A stretch of DNA of 15,689 nucleotides. Source: JACVRW01 sp036407035. Its GTDB lineage: Bacteria > Actinomycetota > Thermoleophilia > Solirubrobacterales > Thermoleophilaceae. The notes beneath the pieces were generated by a model, which had not been told where the DNA came from, made no database searches, and saw nothing but the letters and a program-made list of their open reading frames with translations. Made by a program: the position numbers and the translations under genes. Shown here piece after piece: positions 7,466 through 15,030 of this stretch (position 1 is its first letter; every line of letters starts with the position of its first letter). The stretch covers positions 1-15,689 of the forward strand of contig DASXAA010000084.1 of NCBI GenBank assembly GCA_036407035.1. The letters run 5' to 3'.

Positions 7466-8917
7466 CAACCGGTAGTAGGGCAGCCGGCCGCCGGCCTGCT
7501 CCACGACCCGCTCGTGCAGCTCACGCACGAGGTGCGGGTGCCGCGACGCCACGTCGTTGCCCTCGATCGAGTCCGTGCGCAGGTCGTAGAGGTGCGGCTG
7601 CTTCATGCGGTTGTCGGCGAAGAAGGCCCAGCGGCCGTCGCGCAGGTAGTGGCTGTTGCGGTAGCCGCCGTAGGCGAACGGCCGCTTCGGAAGCCGCTTC
7701 CCACGGAACGGCGCCGAGAGGTCCGCGCCCTCCATGCCCGCCGGCGGGCGCACGCCGGTCATCGAGAGGATCGTGCGGCCGACGTCATGCGGTGAGGCGT
7801 AGAAGTCGCTCTCGCGTCCCGCGAGCCGCCGCTCCGGATCGATGACCACCAGCGGCACATGGGTCAGCTCGGGGTGCAGCGCCACGGAGATCTTGCCGGT
7901 CCAGCCGCGCTCGCCCAGGAAGATGCCGTGGTCGGCCACGAGCACGATGACGGTCTCGCGCTCGAGCCGAAGGTCGTGGAGCCGTTCGAGGAGGACGCCG
8001 AGCCAGCGATCGGTCATGGTCACCTCTGCGGCGTAGATCGCGCGCAGGCGGTCGAGCACCGCCTCGCGCTGGGAGCGCCTCAGCCAGTTGTGCACCTTGC
8101 CGTAGCGGAGCGTGCCGAGCTCGGGGCCGCGCCAGTCGCGGCTGCCGTACATGTCGATGTAGCTTTGCGGCGGGGTCCAGGGCTCGTGCGGCTCGTAGGT
8201 GTCGACGATGAGCGCGAACGGCTGGTGGCGGCGCGCCCGCCGCAGGGCGGCGGCGCCCGACGTGAACACGCGCGCCGCGAACGACTGGCTGTCGTCGTGG
8301 TCGTAGTGCCCGTTTGCGATGTAGCGGCGGAGGCGGTCGGCGTTGTGGGCGTCGGCGATCGCCGGGTGCAGCCAGTGGTGCAGCTCCCGGCTCGACACGC
8401 CCTTGTCGGTGCCGCCGATCTCGCCGCCCCTGCGGACGAACAGGTCGAAGCTGCGGCGCAGGCGCCGGTACGGGTACGAGAAGCCGAGGAAGGGGTTGTC
8501 GGTCACGTAGCCGGTCCAGTAGCCGGCTCGGTGGAGGGCCGAGGTGAAGGTGGCGTCCACGTCGCGCACGGGCTCCCAGCCGGGCGAGTCGAGCAGGCCG
8601 CGATGGTCGTGCCAGCCCCGGAACGGGAAGCCGCGGCGACCGCTCAGGATCGCGTTGCGGACGGGCACGGTCGGCATGGCCGACGGGAAGGCGTGGGTGA
8701 AGCGCAGGCCCTCGCGGGTGAGCGCGTCGATGTTGGGCGTGCGCGCGCGGTCGCCGAAGGCATGGTCCTCACGCAGCGTGTCGATCACGATCACGAGCAC
8801 GTTCGGCCGCTCCCGGGCGGCCGCGCGGCTCAGCGGCGGGTCGAGCAGGGATCCGGCGACCGCGGCCGAGGCTCCCGCCCGTAGGAACTGCCGGCGAGTG
8901 GACGTCACTCGCGCCAA
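7463..8917 (-). CDS. Tat-exported sulfatase-fold protein with Thr at the catalytic position (copy 1)
   Basis: A 484-aa protein. The N-terminus has a twin-arginine signal (STRRQFLRAG, residues 6-15) followed by an Ala-rich stretch, so it should be exported folded. The alkaline phosphatase/sulfatase fold is clear: VIDTLREDH (44-52) with metal-binding Asp46, TPNIDAL, YEPHEPWTPP (241-250), ADHG with Asp329/His330, and GWTGK with Lys342. The site that in true sulfatases is CxPxR or SxPxR reads TVPVR (83-87). Thr cannot be converted to formylglycine, so a phosphate-ester hydrolase or transferase using Thr, or loss of activity, is more likely than sulfatase action. The TTG start at 8917 is supported by AGGGG six bases upstream; a GTG three codons later is worse placed. 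It is a close tandem paralogue of the upstream gene, nine bases away. Confidence 0.85.
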   Translation of the reverse strand: MARVTSTRRQFLRAGASAAVAGSLLDPPLSRAAARERPNVLVIVIDTLREDHAFGDRARTPNIDALTREGLRFTHAFPSAMPTVPVRNAILSGRRGFPFRGWHDHRGLLDSPGWEPVRDVDATFTSALHRAGYWTGYVTDNPFLGFSYPYRRLRRSFDLFVRRGGEIGGTDKGVSSRELHHWLHPAIADAHNADRLRRYIANGHYDHDDSQSFAARVFTSGAAALRRARRHQPFALIVDTYEPHEPWTPPQSYIDMYGSRDWRGPELGTLRYGKVHNWLRRSQREAVLDRLRAIYAAEVTMTDRWLGVLLERLHDLRLERETVIVLVADHGIFLGERGWTGKISVALHPELTHVPLVVIDPERRLAGRESDFYASPHDVGRTILSMTGVRPPAGMEGADLSAPFRGKRLPKRPFAYGGYRNSHYLRDGRWAFFADNRMKQPHLYDLRTDSIEGNDVASRHPHLVRELHERVVEQAGGRLPYYRL

Positions 8918-8923
8918 TTCTGG

Positions 8924-8928
8924 CCCCT
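8924..8928 (-). promoter_or_regulatory. Ribosome-binding site (AGGGG) supporting a TTG start
   Basis: On the minus strand AGGGG lies six bases before the TTG at 8917 and overlaps the stop codon of the upstream paralogue. This places the start at TTG and suggests coupled translation of the two sulfatase-like genes. Confidence 0.5.
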
Positions 8929-10378
8929 AGTGGGGATAGAGCGGCAGCCGGCCGCCCGTGCGGGTCAGTACCTGGCCGAGCAGCGCGTCGACGGTGCCCG
9001 GGTGGCTCGACGCCACGTTGCGCACCTCGGCGGGGTCTCTCCTGACGTCGAACAGGCGCAGGCCGCCGGGGCGGTTGTCGCCCATCAGCGCCCAGTCGTC
9101 CGAGCGGATGTAGAAGTAGTTCGCGTATCCGCCGTAGGCGTAGTTCCGCTCGCGCGGGCGCTTGCCGTGGAACAGCGGGGCGAGGTTCACGCCGTTCATC
9201 CGGTCCGGTGCGCGGACGTCGCACATCGCCAGCACGGTCGGGCCGATGTCGTGGGTCGACGCGAAGTACGTACTGGCCCCGCCCGCCTTGCGACCCTCCG
9301 GGTGCACGATCACGAGCGGCACGTGGGTCAGCGGCGGGTGCAGCTCGGCGGCGATCTTGCCGGTCCAGCCGTGGTCGCCGAACTGGAAGCCGTGGTCGCC
9401 GATGAGCACGATCACCGTGTTGCGGTCGAGCGCGAGCCTGTGGAGGCGGTCGAGGAAGACGCCTATCCAGTGATCGGTCATGGTCAGCTCGGCGGCGTAC
9501 AGCGCGTGCATGCGGCGGAGCAGGAAGGGCGCGTCGTAGCCGTTCAGGTAGCTCACGCGCGCGTAGCGCGGCTTGGCGGGCTCGGGGCCGTGGTAGTCGG
9601 GGTCGCCGTAGCGGTTCAGGTACTTGCGCGGCGGGGTCCAGGGCTCGTGCGGCTCGTAGGTGTCGACGACCATCGCGAACGGCTGTCGCGTCTTGGCGTC
9701 GTCCAGCAGGCGGGCCGCGGCGGAGTACACGCGCGCCGACCAGGAGCGGGTCTCGGCGCGCCAGTAGTCCCCGTTGGCGAGGTACTGGCGCATGCGGAGG
9801 TAGGTGTTCCGCTCGACCGTCGCCGGGTGCACCCAGTGGCGCAGCTCCTTCGACGAGACGCTCGACAGCGGCGCGACCGTGCCCAGCTGACCGCCCTTGC
9901 CGATGAAGCGGTCGAACGAGCGGCGGTGGCGGCGGTAGCCGCGGGCGAAGCCGAAGAACGGGTTGTCGGTGACGTAGGCGGTGAAGTAGCCCGCGCGGTT
10001 GAGCGCCGAGGTGAAGGTCGCCTCCACGTGGTGGAAGGGCGCCCACCCCGGCGACTCGATCAGCCCCGGGCGGTCGAACCAGCCCGTGAACGGGAACATG
10101 CGGCGGCCGGTGAAGATCGAGTTGCGCGCCGGGACGGTGGGCATCGCCTCGGGGTAGCAGCGCGTGAAGCGAAGGCCGGCCCGCACGAGCGAGTCCATGT
10201 TCGGGGTCTGGGCCCGGTCGCCGTAGACGTGATCGGCGCGCAGCGTGTCGACGATCAGGACGACGACGTTCGGCCGGTTGCGGGCGGCCGCCGCCTGGAC
10301 CTGCGGGGCGACCGCGGCCGCGGCCGCCGCGGTGCCGGTGGACGTCAGAAAGCGGCGGCGCGTGGTCGCCCGAGGCAT
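8927..10378 (-). CDS. Tat-exported sulfatase-fold protein with Thr at the catalytic position (copy 2)
   Basis: A 483-aa protein with a twin-arginine signal (TTRRRFLTSTG, residues 5-15, then an Ala-rich segment to about 32). Sulfatase-fold landmarks are LIVDTLRADHVYGD (41-54) with Asp44, TPNMDSL, YEPHEPWTPP (241-250), IGDHG with Asp328/His329, and WTGK with Lys341. The catalytic signature reads TVPAR (81-85), with Thr81 encoded by ACC, in place of the Cys or Ser that becomes formylglycine. Family knowledge therefore argues against sulfate ester hydrolysis by the usual mechanism. Thr is the nucleophile in phosphate-handling relatives such as lipoteichoic acid synthase and phosphoethanolamine transferases. 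The substrate is unknown; cell-wall or teichoic-type polymers or extracellular phosphodiesters are possible. It is the first gene of a likely unit with copy 1 and the carboxylase. TAGGAT lies seven bases before its ATG. Confidence 0.86.
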   Translation of the reverse strand: MPRATTRRRFLTSTGTAAAAAAVAPQVQAAAARNRPNVVVLIVDTLRADHVYGDRAQTPNMDSLVRAGLRFTRCYPEAMPTVPARNSIFTGRRMFPFTGWFDRPGLIESPGWAPFHHVEATFTSALNRAGYFTAYVTDNPFFGFARGYRRHRRSFDRFIGKGGQLGTVAPLSSVSSKELRHWVHPATVERNTYLRMRQYLANGDYWRAETRSWSARVYSAAARLLDDAKTRQPFAMVVDTYEPHEPWTPPRKYLNRYGDPDYHGPEPAKPRYARVSYLNGYDAPFLLRRMHALYAAELTMTDHWIGVFLDRLHRLALDRNTVIVLIGDHGFQFGDHGWTGKIAAELHPPLTHVPLVIVHPEGRKAGGASTYFASTHDIGPTVLAMCDVRAPDRMNGVNLAPLFHGKRPRERNYAYGGYANYFYIRSDDWALMGDNRPGGLRLFDVRRDPAEVRNVASSHPGTVDALLGQVLTRTGGRLPLYPH

Positions 10379-10385
10379 GAGCTCG

Positions 10386-10391
10386 ATCCTA
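10386..10391 (-). promoter_or_regulatory. Candidate -10 box (TAGGAT) for sulfatase-like copy 2
   Basis: TAGGAT on the minus strand lies seven bases before the ATG at 10378. The embedded AGGA could also act as a weak ribosome-binding site, so a leaderless and a leadered reading are both possible. It sits in the 39-base gap after the E/P-rich gene, suggesting that the sulfatase-like pair has its own promoter. Confidence 0.4.
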
Positions 10392-10417
10392 GGGACGCCG
10401 CGGGCCGGCGGACGAGG

Positions 10418-11269
10418 TCAGCCGCGGGAGAAGGGCCGGTGGTGCGCGGACCCGAGGGCGTCGAGGGCCTCGGAGAGGACGGTGTGGGCGCGGTCGGCGT
10501 CGAGCGTGGGCTGGGCGGGGGGCTCGGGCTCGGGTTCCGGTTCGGGCTCCACCGGCTCCGGCTCGGGCTCCCGCCCCATCGGTTCGGGCTCCACCGGCTC
10601 CGGCTCGGGCTCCGGGAGAGGCTCGGCGTCGACGGGCTGCGGCTCGGCGGCCGCCTGGGGCTGTTCCTCGAGGACAGCCGGCTCGTCCACCACCGGGCGC
10701 TCCGGCGTCGGCCTGCGACGACCGAAGAGCCGGCGGAAGAATCCGGGCCGGTCGGGCTCCGGGGCAGTCGCCGGGGGTTCGGGGTCTTCCGCCACCGGCG
10801 CCGCCGCCGCGGGTTCCTCGGCCGCGGGTTCCTCCGCCGTGGGTTCCTCCGCCGCAGCCTCCTGCGCAACCGGCTCCTCCACGACCGGCTCATCCACGAC
10901 CGGCTCCTCCACGACCGGCTCCTCCGCAGCCGGCTCGCTCGGCCGAGGCTCCTCCGCCACAACCGGCTCGCTCGGCGGGCCCTCCTCCGCCACCGGCTCG
11001 CTCGGCGGGGACTCCTCCGCTGCGGCGACCTCCGCCTCCGCCAGCTCGGCCGTCAGCGTGACCTTGGTCCCCCACCCGGAGGGCTCGATCGAGACTGTGC
11101 CGCTCGCGTGTTCGCCCTCCCAGGCGACAACGTGCTCGTGCTCGAGCTTCGTGATCCTGATCTCGCCGAAGGCGCCGAGGTGCCGCGCCAGGCGCTCCAC
11201 CTCGCTCAGCTCGCTCCACAGCTCCGGTGGGGACTTGACGAGCCTCCGCTCCGCCGTCACCTCTGCCAT
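10418..11269 (-). CDS. SRPBCC-like head with long Glu/Pro-rich tail and basic amphipathic patch, function unknown
   Basis: A 283-aa protein without a signal peptide. Residues 1-78 look like a short polyketide cyclase/SRPBCC-type (START-like) domain: an N-terminal strand (MAEVTAERRLV), SPPELWSELSEVERLARHLGAFGE, then strands VVAWEGEHASGTVSIEP and WGTKVTLTAEL. Residues 79-172 are acidic repeats of EEPVV/EEPAA type. RPGFFRRLFGRRRP (174-187) is a strongly basic, aromatic amphipathic patch that could bind membrane or nucleic acid. Residues 188-254 are mostly EPEPEPVEP repeats. The last 29 residues (TLDADRAHTVLSEALDALGSAHHRPFSRG) look like a helix-forming cap. The ATG at 11269 is chosen because the upstream in-frame extension is antisense to the methyltransferase and has no domain. 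It diverges from that methyltransferase and precedes the sulfatase-like genes by 39 bases. The SRPBCC assignment is tentative. Confidence 0.7.
   Translation of the reverse strand: MAEVTAERRLVKSPPELWSELSEVERLARHLGAFGEIRITKLEHEHVVAWEGEHASGTVSIEPSGWGTKVTLTAELAEAEVAAAEESPPSEPVAEEGPPSEPVVAEEPRPSEPAAEEPVVEEPVVDEPVVEEPVAQEAAAEEPTAEEPAAEEPAAAAPVAEDPEPPATAPEPDRPGFFRRLFGRRRPTPERPVVDEPAVLEEQPQAAAEPQPVDAEPLPEPEPEPVEPEPMGREPEPEPVEPEPEPEPEPPAQPTLDADRAHTVLSEALDALGSAHHRPFSRG
10539..10613. repeat. Perfect 33-base direct repeat in the E/P-rich coding region
   Basis: Bases 10539-10571 and 10581-10613 are identical over 33 bases, with a 42-base period. On the minus strand both encode the EPEPEPVEPEP-type segment of the E/P-rich protein. 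The identity at DNA level, including third positions, points to recent duplication or slippage. Confidence 0.8.
10869..10928. repeat. 15-base tandem repeat, four copies, encoding EEPVV-type units
   Basis: Four consecutive 15-base units begin at 10869, 10884, 10899 and 10914. The first and third are identical (ACCGGCTCCTCCACG) and the others differ by one to three bases. They encode the (E/D)EPVV pentapeptide repeats at about residues 115-133 of the E/P-rich protein. Confidence 0.85.
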
Positions 11270-11344
11270 CGCCTCGGGCTTCGCTCGTGTTCGTCGGACT
11301 CCTCCCCGGTGCAGGACGGCGCCCGCCCCTGTCACGATCCCGGC

Positions 11345-12070
11345 GTGCTCGGCGACGACCTGCGGGAGCTCATCGGTGACCGTATCCCCGCCGACCACAG
11401 CCGCCAGGTGCTCGCCGACGACTACGCGGCGCGCTTCCTGAGCCGCCCGGACCGACCCGAGGCGCCGCGCGTGATGGACCTCGGCTGCGGCGCGGGCGAC
11501 TCGGTGGACCTCTTCCGCTCGCTCGACCCGGCCGTTCGCTGGGTCGGGGTCGACATCGAGCATTCGCCGGAGGTGGACGAGCGCACCCGCGCCGACGCCG
11601 ACTTCGTGACCTACGACGGCGAGCACCTGCCCTTCGGCGACGCCGAGTTCGACCTCGTCTACTGCAAGCAGGTGCTGGAGCACGTGAGGCGTCCCGAGCC
11701 GCTCATCGGTGAGGTCGCGCGCGTGCTGAGGCCCGGCGGCTGGTTCGCCGGCTCGACCTCCCACCTGGAGGCATTCCACTCCCTCAGCACTTGGAACTAC
11801 ACCCCCTATGGGCTCCAACTCCTGGTCGAGGGCGCCGGACTCGAGCTGCTCGAGGTGCGCCCGGTGATCGACGCGTTCACGCTCGTCTCGTGGCGCGCGC
11901 TCGGGATGCCGCGCCTGTTCTTCAGGTGGTGGGGACCCCGCGAGTCACCGGGCAACCGAGCGATCTCGCTCGCGGGCCGCGTCTCCCGCTGGGACCACCG
12001 CACCATCAACACCGCCAAGCTCGTGCTGAGCGGGCAGTTCGCGTTCCTGGCGCGGCGATTGGCGCGCTGA
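11345..12070 (+). CDS. Class I SAM-dependent methyltransferase
   Basis: A 241-aa protein with a Rossmann-type methyltransferase core. Motif I is MDLGCGAGDS (44-53), the acidic end of strand 2 is VGVDIE (67-72), motif II/III is FDLVYCKQVLEHV (102-114), and the post-motif is LRPGG (128-132). This is the UbiE/Methyltransf_11-like arrangement, which methylates small molecules or lipids; the substrate cannot be inferred. The C-terminal part (170-241) includes aromatic and basic residues (RLFFRWWGP) and could contact a hydrophobic substrate or membrane. The reading frame is open far upstream, but that part is antisense to the sulfatase-like and E/P-rich genes. The GTG at 11345 is the most plausible start and leaves 75 bases to the divergent gene; a GTG at 11309 is an alternative. 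There is no clear Shine-Dalgarno sequence. Confidence 0.82.
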   Translation: MLGDDLRELIGDRIPADHSRQVLADDYAARFLSRPDRPEAPRVMDLGCGAGDSVDLFRSLDPAVRWVGVDIEHSPEVDERTRADADFVTYDGEHLPFGDAEFDLVYCKQVLEHVRRPEPLIGEVARVLRPGGWFAGSTSHLEAFHSLSTWNYTPYGLQLLVEGAGLELLEVRPVIDAFTLVSWRALGMPRLFFRWWGPRESPGNRAISLAGRVSRWDHRTINTAKLVLSGQFAFLARRLAR

Positions 12071-12095
12071 CGAGGTCGAAGCTAGGCGAGTCAGC

Positions 12096-12485
12096 TCATC
12101 CGCCGACGAGGAAGGCGCGGGCGGCCCGGAGCACTTCGGGACCCACCTCATCGAGGTCGCCTTCTCGCAGCAGCCGGGCGGGCGAGCGATCGTCGAGCTG
12201 GGGGTTCATGCCCTGGAACCACGCACGCGCGACGGCTTCGCCGTCGGGTTCCGCGATCATGAGCGCGACCTGCAGGGCGAGGCGCAGGCGCAGCTGCACC
12301 GCCTCGCTCGGCTCACGGTCGCCGGCGGCCCACTGGTTGACAGCCCGGGTTTCCTTGACCGCGCCGAGGTAAGCGGTCAGCTTCGGGCCGAGCAGGTCTC
12401 GCAGCCTGGCGGCGACCTGATCGAAGGGCGCGCGGGTCGCCTGCACGTGGGCGAGCTCGGGTCGGGCGACGGGCGGAACGGCCAA
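12096..12485 (-). CDS. Xre/MbcA/ParS-type antitoxin-like protein, no toxin partner nearby
   Basis: A 129-aa protein. Residues 22-75 form a helix-turn-helix-like region (LRDLLGPKLTAYLGAVKETRAVNQWAAGDREP). The C-terminal segment WFQGMNPQLDDRSPARLLREGD (89-110) resembles the Xre/MbcA/ParS toxin-binding domain (DUF2384), whose members normally bind and neutralise RES-domain toxins and repress their own operon. No RES-type toxin lies next to it: the downstream neighbour is a convergent methyltransferase and the upstream one is an exported four-Cys protein. It may be a solitary regulator derived from an antitoxin or act on a toxin elsewhere (inference). The TTG start at 12485 is supported by a perfect AGGAGG seven bases upstream. 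Confidence 0.78.
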   Translation of the reverse strand: MAVPPVARPELAHVQATRAPFDQVAARLRDLLGPKLTAYLGAVKETRAVNQWAAGDREPSEAVQLRLRLALQVALMIAEPDGEAVARAWFQGMNPQLDDRSPARLLREGDLDEVGPEVLRAARAFLVGG

Positions 12486-12492
12486 ATGTGAG

Positions 12493-12498
12493 CCTCCT
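12493..12498 (-). promoter_or_regulatory. Strong ribosome-binding site (AGGAGG) deciding a TTG start
   Basis: A full-match Shine-Dalgarno hexamer on the minus strand ends seven bases before the TTG at 12485. It is the best ribosome-binding site in the window and fixes the start of the antitoxin-like gene. Confidence 0.7.
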
Positions 12499-12509
12499 AT
12501 CTGAGGCCA

Positions 12510-12539
12510 GTGTACACCCTAATCACAGGTTAAATCACA
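12510..12539 (-). promoter_or_regulatory. AT-rich promoter with candidate autoregulatory operator
   Basis: Within 30 bases upstream of the antitoxin-like gene there is a perfect 8-base palindrome GTGTACAC (12510-12517). It is followed by two direct copies of AATCACA at 12521-12527 and 12533-12539, spaced 12 bases apart. On the gene's strand TAGGGT (12516-12521) fits a TANNNT -10 box and overlaps the palindrome. The stretch is much less GC-rich than its surroundings. HTH antitoxins usually bind such sites to repress themselves; the operator role is inference. Confidence 0.5.
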
Positions 12540-12569
12540 ACCAGATTCCCCTCGGACTGGGAGGACGGG

Positions 12570-12937
12570 CTAGAACACCGTCTGCCGATGGCGACTCAGC
12601 CTGAAGCCGTGCCCGCTCGGCTTGCTCCGGCAGGTCAGGCCGGCGCGGCGCGACGTGCACCTGAACGCACCGAGCCTGATCGAGTCGCCGTACGCGAGCG
12701 TGCGCGAGTGCGAGCCGAAGACGCTGTCGGTGACGTGCACCCGCTTGCCCCTGTGGCGGCGATCGAGCGTGAAGGCGGTGTCGTTGAGGCTCAGCACGTC
12801 GCACCGCAGGAAGGGTCCGCTCGACGCGTACAGGCAGTGGATGTTCCCGGACGGCGTGTGGAAGCGGCGCTCCTTCGCGGCGGCCGCGGCTGGCAGCGCG
12901 AGCGCGGCCGCCAGGGCCAGCGCCGTGGCCCGCGCGA

Positions 12938-12941
<4 letters not shown>
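12570..12941 (-). CDS. Small exported four-cysteine protein, DUF6636-like
   Basis: A 123-aa protein with an Ala/Leu signal peptide (residues 3-22, cleavage near AAA-K). The mature part begins RFHTPSGNIHCLYASSGPFLRC, contains LAYGDSIRLGAFRC and ends GLTCRSKPSGHGFRLSRH. The TPSGNI...C, rC, yG...C, GltC...GHGF pattern resembles the actinobacterial DUF6636 family of small secreted proteins. Four Cys (36, 47, 95, 104) probably form two disulfides. The family has no established function. The GTG start at 12941 overlaps the TGA of the methylmalonyl-CoA mutase gene (GTGA), so it is translated downstream of that gene, an odd pairing of a secreted protein with a cytosolic enzyme. A longer upstream reading frame is a shadow of the mutase. 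Confidence 0.75.
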
Positions 12942-14557
<1,616 letters not shown>

Positions 14558-14565
14558 CGGGGCCA

Positions 14566-14571
14566 AGGATA
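14566..14571 (-). promoter_or_regulatory. Candidate -10 box (TATCCT) for methylmalonyl-CoA mutase
   Basis: TATCCT on the minus strand lies eight bases before the ATG at 14557, with no Shine-Dalgarno sequence between. It fits the leaderless pattern seen at several genes in the window. Confidence 0.4.
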
Positions 14572-14663
14572 CGGGCGCGAGGCCGCCCTCGCGCTTGCCG
14601 GAGACGCCGGCGCGGGCGCTTTCGCGCTTGCCCGCGCCCGGCGCGGCGCGGGAGGATGGCCGC

Positions 14664-15020
14664 ATGCTGGACCGCATCGACACGTACATCGCCGCCTGGA
14701 ACGAGCCGGACGCCGCCCGCCGCCGCGAGCTCCTCGGCCAGTGCATGAGCCCGGACGGCGAGCTGATCGACCGCCGCGGGCGCCACCGCGGGCTCGACGT
14801 CCTGCGCGACCGCATCGGCACCTTCCACGACAGCATCCCCGGCTGCAGGGTGATCCGCTCGACCGGCGCCGACGAGCTTGCCGGCGTAGCGCGGCACGGT
14901 TTCACCGTGCTCGACGCGGACGGCAGCATGCGCACCGACGGGCTCAACGTGATCGAGCTCGCCGACGACGGCCGGCTCTCGCGGGTGATGATGTTCTTCG
15001 GCCCGCTGCCCGACGCGTAG
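14664..15020 (+). CDS. SnoaL-like / NTF2-like protein
   Basis: A 118-aa single-domain protein resembling the SnoaL/NTF2 cone fold: an N-terminal helix pair (MLDRIDTYIAAWNEPDAARR), then CMSPDGELIDRRGRHRGLDVLRDRIGTFHDSIPGCRV, and C-terminal strands (HGFTVLD, TDGLNVIELADDGRLSRVMMFFGPLP). Family members include small isomerases, cyclases and many proteins with unknown ligands, and no specific substrate can be assigned. The ATG at 14664 is fixed by GGGAGG at 14650-14655, eight bases upstream. It diverges from the mutase gene across a 106-base gap and ends 10 bases before the MoaD-MoaE gene. Confidence 0.8.
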   Translation: MLDRIDTYIAAWNEPDAARRRELLGQCMSPDGELIDRRGRHRGLDVLRDRIGTFHDSIPGCRVIRSTGADELAGVARHGFTVLDADGSMRTDGLNVIELADDGRLSRVMMFFGPLPDA

Positions 15021-15023
15021 CAT
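15018..15023 (+). promoter_or_regulatory. Candidate -10 box (TAGCAT) for MoaD-MoaE fusion gene
   Basis: TAGCAT lies seven bases before the ATG at 15031 and includes the TAG stop of the SnoaL-like gene. The bases between are CACCTCC, not a Shine-Dalgarno sequence. This suggests separate, possibly leaderless, transcription of the molybdopterin gene. Confidence 0.38.
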
Positions 15024-15030
15024 CACCTCC

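Noticed and set aside
10869..10928. Tandem repeat considered as a CRISPR or regulatory array
   Set aside because: The units are 15 bases with no spacers and encode in-frame pentapeptides of the E/P-rich protein, so it is a coding minisatellite.
8930..12070. A 1046-codon open frame on the plus strand
   Set aside because: Only its last 241 codons (from 11345) look like protein, a methyltransferase. The rest is antisense to two well-supported sulfatase-like genes and the E/P-rich gene, and is open because of GC-rich codon bias.
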